From NCBI GenBank assembly GCA_903813345.2, contig CAIIXF020000008.1:26088822-26152821 (forward strand): a stretch of DNA of 64,000 nt, read 5' to 3'. Below the pieces are notes generated by a model. The model was not told the origin of the DNA. It was given only the letters and a program-made list of their open reading frames with translations, and searched no databases. Below are positions 12,401-24,400 of this stretch, in pieces. This DNA is from Owenia fusiformis (lineage: Eukaryota; Annelida; Polychaeta; Sabellida; Oweniidae). The translations under genes and the position numbers were made by a program. Every line of letters starts with the position of its first letter. Within the stretch, counting starts at the first letter, position 1.

Positions 12401-15400
12401 AAACATGTGTACAATATTTTCTACAAGATTTTGAAATTTAAGAAATATTTTGTCATGTTCTACAAGATTTTAAAGAATGCATATGCAAGATCATATGCAA
12501 GATCATAACATACATACAAACAACATCAATGAACTAAATACCAAACAAAGGAGGAATGGTTAATAGTTATGCACTTTCTATTATGGTTGAACATTCACTG
12601 GCTTAGTTGGGTTAGCAAATAAGATGGAAGGGAGAGAGTGGAGATTGAAACTCCTTTGTGAGAATTTGACTTTCAAATAGGAATATTGAATTCCTCAAGA
12701 ACTGATCATATTGTTAAGTTACATTTCCCAAGTTAGTACTGAATTCCCCCTATAAAATAAGATAAATGCCATATGCTATTGGGAAAACAATGTGTTAGAA
12801 ATAGTCCCAATTGCCACATGCTTTCAGGAAAACAATGTGTTAGAAATAGTCCCAATTGCTGTTAATTTATTGGAACTTATTGTCCACACCTCTCCCAATT
12901 GCTGTTAATTTATTGGAACTTATTGTCCACACCTCTATGTTCCATACTTTTTTGCTCAATGGGAACAAACATGAAAAAACAATGAAATACGTTAGTTGTC
13001 AAACATAGAAACAAACCTCATCTAATTGACTCTCCTCCTGTGCTGACTAGAATAGGATATGTCACATAATGTCACCTTATAATATGTCATGTTATACCAT
13101 GTCATGTTATGCTACATCACTCTTATTTTGTTATGCAGTATTATTAATACTATATGTTAGATCTCATTATATGCTACTACCACACTGTTATGTCACACCA
13201 TGATATATTACACTTGTTATACTCAATAGGACAAACTTATGTCACACTTGTTTCAGATGAAAGACATTCAAGGAAATGTGCATTACTGTTTAATTGAAGT
13301 GTCACACTTTTCTGCAGTATTAGTATTGGAAAAATCAAGATTGTATTAATTACCGATATTTAGAGTGCCAAATTATAAGTCATTTAGAAAATCAAAGTTC
13401 ACATGATTATGCTATGACTGAGTCATGTATACGATCTTGAAACAGAACTCAAGAAGTGTGAGCTTCACTAAAGCTACAAGCTTGACGAAATGTTTCTTTT
13501 TATATGCAGGACTTTTCAAGAGAGCGATAAAAATGTCTTGATTACCTTGTTATCAAACTTCATAACAGTGGATGTTGTCACTGGCTTTGGAGTTGATGTA
13601 CCACGAGATAACAGCGGAGAACCACCAGCTTCCTCCTTGTGCCACTGTGGAACTATGGGTAAATTTCTCATCTCCTTTACTGGAGAGCTCGGTGATGCAG
13701 GATTGTGAATGCCATTGGTGTGTGAGTGTGAGACACCACTACTCACAAGCCTGTAGGAAGAAGGATTTGAAAGATTAATCTCCCTCAGTTTCTGAGACTA
13801 ACATTTTTTAAAAAAATCTCCAAAATATTTTTCTACCATAAGAAACCGTACTTCAAATTCAAACTTAGCATGGGGCCCTTTAAGTTTTACCTATTATCAT
13901 GATCAGAACCATCAAAGCTGTAATCTGGGAGTCGTCTCGGGGGACGTGTGACACGTCTCTTGGGGGACACACCACGCTCATGGCCTGCAGATGATGATGT
14001 TGTGTCAGTGTCATCTGTCACTGATGTTGTCAATGTAGCAGTATTTGATGTCACTGGTGTGCCATCTGATGTCAGCTTCTGGTACAGTACCGTGCCTAAA
14101 ATATCCGATTTCATTATGAACTAATTGCAACACTATGAAGTAGCAAATCCCAACAAACAAGAAGATAGCTCCCACATCATTATGGGCTAAAGTAGTTCCA
14201 ATATAAATCATGCGTTTTTTATAATAGGAATAAATGTCAAAGACAATATCATATTTAAGATAATAACTGAACAATTTTCATTTAATATCACCTCTAAAAT
14301 AAATGATATAGCACACATCAAATGCACATAAAAGAAACAATTTAAACACTCTAGAATTCTGGAGCAATGACTCAACTATGAAAAATGGGGTTTTGACCAT
14401 TTCTTGGAATTTTGGATTTGTTTCCTACTTATCCTCCTCCTGAGCAGGTATCAAGAATCTGTACCTCCTTCTTCCCCCTGCTATAACCAATTTGGAAGCG
14501 CCCGATTAAACTGAATCACGTGATCTAATTATGCGCAATGACTTATACATGATTTCTGCAGCAGTATTGCGACAGTCAATCAGATTGTGAGTTCTTAATC
14601 GGGGAAATGCTAACTGCTTATCGCAGGGGGTAAAAAGAAAGAATATATTCTGGATTTTGAAGCCCTGTGATCGGAGGATGCCTACTCATCATCTGTCCTT
14701 TTCAACATTCTGATACTCATAGCATCTTTCTGTTTCACCTGAAACATCTCAGGGCTGAGAAGAAATGAAATGTCATGGTTTATCATGATGCCTTTTCAAT
14801 GCTCTATTTTCTACCTGTGTTTTTATGTTTTTGGTGCTTTCATCTTGGCACTCCTGTAAATGTACCAAATTAGAACGAGGACACTTGAGATACTTTTAGA
14901 TGAAGGGCTGATGCTGATTGTTACATTGGGTTCCCCATAATTAGAATGAGGACACATGATTTACCTTTAGATGAAGGGCTGATGCTACTGATTACATTGA
15001 GTTCCTCATAATTAGACTGAGGACACTTGAGTTACCTTTAGGCGAAGGGCTGATGCTGATTGTTACATTGGGTTCCTCATAATTAAAATGAGGACACTTG
15101 AGTTACCTTTAGGTGAAGGGCTGATGCCGATTGTTACATTGGGTTCCTCATACTGTAGAAGAAGAAAATATAACGAGGAAAATATTATAGCGAAAAATAG
15201 CGCCAGGCTTCGACCGTTATAATTAATTCCGCGAAAGTTTATTCAAAAAAATTAAAACTTACCGAAATCATGAAACACCAGAATGTTAAGTCGAAGTTTT
15301 ATTGCTACATTAGATTTACGAACGGTATTTTAATTACCTTTGCTACTAGAAAAAGAACGAACACAAAAACACATAATGTAAAACTACAAACATTGTTTCA

Positions 15401-18400
15401 AACTAAACAAAACAGAAACAATATAAACACAGTTTAGCATCTTATCAGAGCACCATTCCTGAAGAAAATATTTAGATACAGGGATAAGCTGTTTGTTTTC
15501 CCGCTGGCATTAAACATTATATTAGGCGATTATAAAGAAAGTCTTGTGTCACTGGTTTACTTGATTGTTATAATCCGTTAATTAGAATTAAAACTTACCT
15601 GGAAAGTACAATAAGTAAGCCAATAATTAATGGGTAATTACTGAGTGTATGTCTGTATACATTTATTGAAAAACAAAAGGCGAACTTGTTGTTGCTAATT
15701 TTATTCGTTCGTAAATTAAAAACGTCATGGCAAAATAGGTCGGGTTTTCTTTTGAATCAATACTGATTACGTACCAGGGAAACCAAATATGATGACTGTA
15801 TGAGTAATCAAACAATCAAGGAAGCATAATTAGTATTACAATGAGTATTCGAAAGTATATGAACCATGAGGAGCTTTCATTTAAACACAGTAAGTTCAAG
15901 TGAATTAGTAACTCTATTATCACTCACACAGCGGTAAGACCAACAATTTCGGGAATCAAGCATAAAAACCTCGGCTAGAACAATGGGCTTTCTAGACCTA
16001 GTTTGACATGAAATTATTGGGCTCTTGAACCGTTATAATTTCTTCTCGCGTTTTTTGATTTTGGCAGCATTTCGTTATAATTTGTTCCCGCTATAATTTC
16101 TTCTTCTACAGTAATTAGAATGAGGACACTTGAGTTGCCTTTAGACGAAGGGCTGATGCTGATTGTTACATTGGGTTCCCCATAATTAGAATGAGGACAC
16201 TTGAGTTACCTTTAGATGAAGGGCTGATGCTGATTGTTACATTGGGTTCCCCATAATTAGAATGAGGACATTTGAGTTACCTTTAGATGAAGGGCTGATG
16301 CTGATTGTTACATTGGGTTCCCCATAATTAGAATGAGGACACTTGAGTTACCTTTAGATGAAGGGCTGATGCTGATTGTTACATTGGGTTCCCCATAATT
16401 AGAATGAGGACATTTGAGTTACCTTTAGATGAAGGGCTGATGCTGATTGTTACAATGGGTTCCCCTTGATTAGAATGAGGACACTTGAGTTACCTTTAGA
16501 CGAAGGGCTTATGCTGATGGTTACATTTGGTTCCTCATAATTAGAATGAGGACACTTGAGTTACATTTAGATGAAGGGCTGATGCCGATTGTTACATTTG
16601 GTTCCTCATAATTAGAATGGAACACTTGAGTTACCTTTAGATGAAGGGCTGATGCTGATGGTTACATTGGGTTCATCCACAGGAGAATTGAGGGGGCTCT
16701 GGGGAGGTGTCTCTGTTTCAAGAATATTTTCCAAATCTCCAGCCGAAATATTACTAGCATCTGAAATATAAGTGAAAGCTGAATGCCAGAATCACACTTT
16801 AATTACTACCTCCATAGCAAGAACCTTAAACAGGCAAGACAATTAGGCATTTAAACAGTACTGTTTAATTTGAAAAAATATTTTTCAGTTACCATGAAAT
16901 TATGAACTGTTAATTATAATATCTTAAAATCCTCCACATTTTATCGCCACCAATTAACCACAATATTTACAATGAATAGGCATTGTCATCAATTTGAATG
17001 AATCTTGTACAATTAAATAGGCAGAAAGCACGTCATCACTTAATGGAAGAACCCTGGATAATTTCAATTATACTATAAAGGATGAATGACCTCTGATTTT
17101 TCTGTTCATTGTTAAAAGACTGAAATGACAGAACAATTGAAATCTTTGAATCTGGCAGAATAAAATCTATGGTCATATACTTGCTCTAAATCATGGAATT
17201 GAGGCCTTTATATATACCGGTATAGAAAACACCTATTTTAAAAGCAAATTTAGAGGTCATTGCTCAACATTTAGATTGTTTTTAAACTGTGCGTAGTAAT
17301 TAGTGTGTGGTAATGAGAGAGTAATTGGCCCAATTAGCATCTTAATAACAATTAGTCATGTCATAAAATCATGAGAAAACAATAATATAATTTCTAGAAA
17401 TATGAATAAACAGTATTTTTTGATGGTTTTACACAAGGTCATTAGCATCTGTATATATTATAAATACATATTTTCAATAAAATTAAAATCGAATCAATTA
17501 AACCCAAATGAATTAAGCCGCCAGCCAAACTAAAAGCCTAGAAAATCTTTATTTAATGTGATTTCCACAAAGAAGTTAATGTCTAATAAGCATTTGATAA
17601 ATAAGCATTTGATCTAAAGAAACTTCTTATCAATCATTCTGTTAGTATATGAATAAAACATGATCAATTCATTGCATTTAGCTCTATAGCATTATCTATT
17701 GCAAATAAATAAATAAAACAAGGCACATGACATGAACGAGATCACACCATCAAAAACTTTAAAAATGGCCGCCAGATAAAAATGGCTCCCCAGAAGTTAA
17801 TCAGCACTAGAACTTGATATCCTCTATCATGTGTGCAATTTGGAGACAATCAGACAAGCAGTTTTCCTGAAATGGCAATGACATGATTTATCGGAAAACC
17901 TTCAAAATGGCCACCAGAAAACAAGATAGCCCACCAAAACTTAATCGATCAGCTCTAGAACTTGATATCCTCTATCATGTGTGTGAATTTGGAGACAATC
18001 CAACAAGCGGTTTTCCTGAAATGGCGATGACAAGAATTTCCGAAAAACCTTAAAAATAGGCATATCATGTACAGGAAATCCGATGAGCAGTTTTCCTGAA
18101 ATGGCAATGACAAGATTTTTCGAAAAACCTTAAAAATGGCCACCAGAAAACAAGATGGACGCCCAAAAGTTAATCAGCTCTAGTACTTGATATCCTCTAT
18201 CATCTGTGCGAATTTGAAGGAAATCCGATGAGCGGTTTTCCTAAATTGGCGATGACAAGATTTTTTCGAAAAAACTTCAAATGGCCACCAGAAAACAAGA
18301 TGGCTGCCACAAAGTTAATCAGCTCTAGTACTTGATATCCTCTACCATGTGTGTAAATTTGAAGGAAATCCGATGAGTGGTTTTCCTGAAACGGCGATGA

Positions 18401-21400
18401 CAAGATTTTTCAAAAAACCTTCAAAATGGCAAGATGGCCACCCAAAAGTTAATCAGCTTTAGTACTTGATATCCTCTATCATTTGTGTAAATTTGAAGGA
18501 AATCCGATGAGCGGTTTTCCTGAAATGGCGATGACAAGATTTTTCGAAAAACCTTCAAAATGGCAACCAGAAAACAAGATGGCCACCCAAAAGTTAATCA
18601 GCTCTAGTACTTGATATCCTCTATCATTTGTGTAAATTTGAAGGAAATCCAATGAGTGGTTTTCCTGAAATGGCGATGACAAGATTTTTCGAAAAACCTT
18701 CAAAATGGCCGCCAGAAAACAAGATGGCCACCCAAAAGTTAATCAGCTCTAGTACTTCATATGCTCTATCATCTCTGCAAATTTGGAGAAAATCTGATGA
18801 GCAGTTTTCCTTAAACGGCGATGACAAAAAGCAGGACGATCACGACCACGATCACGATCACGACCACGATCACGACCACGACCACGACCAGTATGACGAC
18901 TATATCCCAACGATGGTGTGATAAAAAACAGAAAATAGGATGGCCACTCAAAAGTTAATCAGCTCTGGAACTTGATATCCTCTATCATGTGTGCAAATTT
19001 GGAAAAAATATGATGAGCGGTTTTCCTGAAATGGTGATGACAAGATTTTTCTAAAAACCTTCAAAATGGCCACCAGAAAACAAGATGGCCACCCAAAAGC
19101 TAATCAGCTCTGGAACTTGATATCCTCTATCAGGAGTGCAAATTTGGAAAAAATCTGATGAACGGTTTTCCTGAAATTGCGATGACTATGACGACTATAT
19201 CCCACCGATGGTGTGATAAAAAATGTATATAAATTAGGCAAAAAAAAATTTCATATTTAACACAGTATATCTTGAAAACATATTATTATATAATTGTTAG
19301 TACATGTTAATAAGAACTAAACACCTACACGTTCCTTCTCTACATAATATAGGGAGACCTGTCGTATCAAAATTGGCAAACATCTGCTGAGAAATAATTT
19401 GATTTTTTCTATTTTCCCCTCAAATGTTATGTCCCACATATGCTCAAAATGAATAGTTTCAGAAAATAGTGAATTATTGTGTCTTTTAGTATTCACTCTA
19501 TACTTAGTGATTGCACCAATTTCGACAACAACGACTATGACAACTAAAGTTGACTTTGTCTGACCAGTTTAGCAGTAACAGCTAACATTTTTTCTGATAC
19601 ACTGAATTGCAATAAATATTGTGCCATATTGCACATACATGTAGACCTTTTAACTTGACAGAGGGTTGATGTAGTAGTGAAGCCTATATACAAGCAGATG
19701 ATTATCTATTGATACAGGAGTGATCCTACAGGCCCCCTACATAGCAGAGTATGTGATAGTTGACTTTGAAGCATTATTCGAAAATTAAAGCCAACAAAAT
19801 CTCACAATGCATAGAGTACCTTCCTATCTGCCTTGCAAATGACCCGAATGTCACAAATCATAGAAAGAGCACATGGCATTATTCCCCTTTCTGCCTTGAT
19901 ATTAATGGTAATTTGAGCTGGTGAGGCATGGACCAGGAACTTACATAGTTCAGGCAGAGTCCACACAAGACAAACTTGAGGACACACTGACCAGAATCAA
20001 GGCATGCATCATGTTTACAAAAGCAAAGACAAATTCTGTGTGATTCACACAAAAACTTATATCCCTCGGTACCACCTGAAGCCTCCTTAATCCACATATC
20101 ATGTCACTAGATTACCATTATACTGCACATGGCCTGTGATGCAATGAAGAAAAGTTAAAGTTCTAAGTTAAAGGTGAACATCTGTGCTCCTGGTCCATGC
20201 TCAAATCAATTCATGAATTGTTCCAACTGGCCCTTGTAAAGAATTACATGGTGGTTACAATAATTTATATACAATAGTTCATCATTATCACCACTCAGGA
20301 ACACTCCTGTCTCTTCAACACAGGTACAAATACTTTTTATATTAGGATGAATTAAATGCAAAATGAACAGATGATTATAGTTCTAATCCACATTGAATGG
20401 CAATTTAAAATTCTTTCTTTTGAAAACGATGCCTACACTTCAAAAGAAGAATTCAAAGCAGCTTTAGGGTTTCAAAAATCTGGCATTTAAGTTGACATAA
20501 AAAATGTGATTCTAAAAATGATTTTCACACTTTTACCAGCCATCCATCCATCCATCCACACACACTCCACCCACTCACAAAAGCAATTATTGTAAAAAAT
20601 GATAAAAATGATTTTCACACATTTTCTAGCCACCTACTCATACAAGCAATCAATCTACACATCCACCAACCCACTCACAATAGCAATTATGTGTAGAATG
20701 TGATAAAAATGATTTTCACATGTGTACCAGCCATCCATTCACGCATCCACCCACAATAGCAATTATGTGTAGAATTTGTGTAGAACCATGAAACAGAAAA
20801 TGAGTGACAAATAGATGTAAATAAAATCAATAACCACCATGAATTCTTTTCGAGGGGTTACATAATACATATGGAATAGTTCTGTGTTAGACTGTTTGAC
20901 AAGCATGCCTTATCTAGCTTGCCATGCAGCACTTACCTCGAGCCATAGGGACATCCTCAAGAGGATCATCTGATAGAAATACCAAGCTTTGCTTTACATT
21001 TAGTCAAGGTATATAGTAGTAATGAAATGTTCTGCACTGTTAACATTTCTCAATTTTTATTAAACTTAATAAATTTATGAACACCGGTGTAATCTGACAT
21101 GTGTAAGATGAACATCATTATTTTAAACACTAGACGAGTAGGGGTCGCCCCAAACCATCAGAGTTTATTGGTAATATTGAAGTCAGCGTTTTACACTTTA
21201 TATAATTTACTGCCACATTAATTTTCTGAACATTGTTTTGACGAATGGAATTCGGACCAATGGGATTCTGACGATTGGGATTCAGAGAATTTGGATTCGG
21301 ATGAATGGGATTTGGACAATTGGGATTCGGACCATTGGGATTCGAAACAAGTTGGATTCGAACGATTGGGATTCGCGATGAATGGGATTTGGACCAATTG

Positions 21401-24400
21401 GATTCGGACCATTAGAATTCGGACCAATGGTGTGTCCTCAATAACTCGCCCGGTGCTTGTTGAACAACATTGTATCATAAACACCTGTGAATACTGAACA
21501 CCTGCTAAATGTGAGATACTGATCTGAAAACTTGTTTGACTTGTTTTGAATGACTTATCCAGACTTACATGTAATTGGAGTGGTAGTAGAGTGCAATTGT
21601 ATAAACAAGTTAATGCTAATGTGCTGAATTATTAATATTAAGTCCATCTATTTTAAGGTGAGGATTTTTCTAAGAGTCAGGTGGTAGTCCATGTGAGGTG
21701 TCTACATGGGGAATCTTGTTTTGCACCAAAGCCACTTTTTAAATTCAAAGAGATATTGTATATTTAATTTAGTAGGGGTGTAATTTTAGAAATCATCATG
21801 TAGATAGTTTCACATGGGTTTTGGAAAAATCTCTTATTATTTAGTGTTTTTACTAAATGTTTAATGCTTCATAACATCGTAAAGCCTGTCTGACACATTC
21901 ATAACTGACAGGTTTGAAGTAAACATGTATGCATGAATAAAAAATATGGTAGTGGCAAAAAAATTCAAGTTTATGAATACATATATGAAATATTTGGACA
22001 TACATGTACATGGTTTGGTCAGAGAAATGCTCAAATGTGTCAGAAATACATAAATGAAAGCATCATTTAACATGAAAATCCACCATCTAAACCACCTTGA
22101 GAAATGAATGAGTCAAATGAAGATGGAATAGAATGAAAGAGAGGGAGCAGTGGCCATTCCTAGGTAAGGATATAGGAAAGACTAGTTGAATGGAGACAAG
22201 GGATATTGTTGTTGTTGCTACTTAATTGTTGGCTCACATGGATCACATAAACCAACCAACACATGAACCTCAGATTTATTAAAAGTTATTGTTTATTTTG
22301 CCTTGTGTATTGTTTTAATGAACAAAGTGCATGTATCACATTGTCTTCTTCACGGAAAACTAGTGCAACTTTCAACATGTAATAATGTGAAGATATTGTG
22401 CAAAGATTAATTTACAAAACACAGTTATACACTGACCTCTGTTTCGTGGGATTATGGGACTCGAAGGTCCATATCCGTCATCATGTTGCCGACAGCGATG
22501 ATGCTGCGCATCAATAGTGTTCAATGCAATCCGTACTAGTGTCTGAATAGAACTGCCAAAACGACTGGTCCCACCATATTGGTACTGGAAAAACAAAATA
22601 AGAGTGACTCATGTTTTATAAAATGCAGTCAAGAAAAACAAGTTATTTGGAATGAAGAGTAATTTCAATGTCCATGCATATAGCTTCTTTTATATGGATT
22701 TAATCTCAATATATAATGTAATAATGTTCATTCTAGCCAGAAGCCAATTAATCACATTTCAATTCTGAGACAAATATTTTAATACATTTTTTAAATGATG
22801 AAAAGAATTCCTAGATCAAAGTATTATTTTGATAAAAGACATTTCTAATTTTAGACAACATTAGATAGAACCAACAACGCAACACATCACATTTTCCATT
22901 TCTCTAAATTCAAATTTAACAGTCACACATCTGCACTAACGTGTTTTGACTTCTTCTGTACATGAACTGACCTTATAAAGTATAACAAGTAGTGTCTTCA
23001 GCCATGATTTCCTGGTGTGGGGCTCAAGATACCAGAGTGTATAGTTGGGGGGCTGGAAATCACTCGCGTAACGTTGGGGAGAGGGGCAGTACTGTAAGAG
23101 GTTCATAGAAACAGGAAGTAGGATGTTACCCAAGGGAAAGTTCATGTCTAGAACCTTACACACTCCAGAAAGGTAGGCATTAAACACTGCTGATGACCTA
23201 CAAATAATAGAATACAATATGTGTGTGTAAATTATGACAGCTAGTCATTTTAAGACACGATCATCAATGTCCCGCAAAATATCCTAACTATGAACAACTG
23301 ATTGTTGCATTTCTTTCATTTTGTATGGGACACTGAATTGCATATTCAAATAATTACCTCAGTTTGTATGGAGCCATTCCAAGTGCATATTCAAACAAGG
23401 CATTAACATGACAAAATGTCACCACCTAGTTGCTCACACTATTATGAGTTCAAATCTTAAGTCAGACTGGAGAACTTTGTCAATTTAAAGCAAGTTGAAA
23501 AATACCTTTTTACTTTTTTAACCTCGAGAAGGTCATTGAAGGTCAAATCTTATATCTAAAGTCAGATTTGAACTTCTAAGACTTGTAGATGGTTTTGAAA
23601 AAAAAAGAATTGAACACCTGTATATGCTAAACAACATTGTATCACATCATCACACCTGCTGAAAAAGAAATGTGAGATACAGAGATACAGAAAATCTGTT
23701 TTACTTGTTTTGTGTAATAACTCATCATGTCTTGAGGGGGGTGGTTATAATATACAAATTTACAAACAAGTCGTATGAGTCATTATGCTGAATATATCAT
23801 ATTATACCCTTTGCATTCGTTTGACTTCACTTCTTAAAAGAGAGCTTCGTCTTCACTCTTTCAAACTAAAATAAACCTGTGAACTCACCGCGCCAATCAG
23901 TGTTCGTCGGCCAAATTTGACCGACGTTCTTTATATGGTCATTCCTTCTGACGTCATCGTTGAGCCCGGAATTGACCAATGACATGCGCATATTTAATTA
24001 GAACACATTTGGCGCATGTTTCTTCAAGTTCGCTGATTGGTGGAAAGTCAGCGCGTAGGTCAAAAGTGATTTACCCAAACTGTCACCGGTACCCGTCGTG
24101 GGGGCGGGGCTACTAAACTGTAATATGGTCTCTGCTAGGCAGAGTGTAGTTTATTAACTAGACTCTGCACGCAGGGTAATCATATTAATGTTTCATGATT
24201 TACACAATAATTACGAAACATCTATGCAATATACACTATCACGAAGCAATTCCTCTTTTACCAACGATCTGTGTGGTCCTTTATCAATCATTACATTTTC
24301 AATGCTTTCTATAATTACATGTATCTTTAACAATTGGAGGTAAATGTTGAAAGTAAGAAAAGGCTAAATTGCAATTTGTGAATATACAGTGCACCACATT

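Noticed and set aside
18628-18921. 97-codon frame ending in a His-Asp repeat (DHDHDH), with a sister at 53673-53993
   Set aside because: Both are satellite units followed by a cacgat microsatellite. They are repeated non-coding elements, not metal-binding proteins.
21218-21497. SESQWSESQ / DSDEWDLDN repeat proteins
   Set aside because: A 15-bp tandem repeat opens both strands at once; no gene context.
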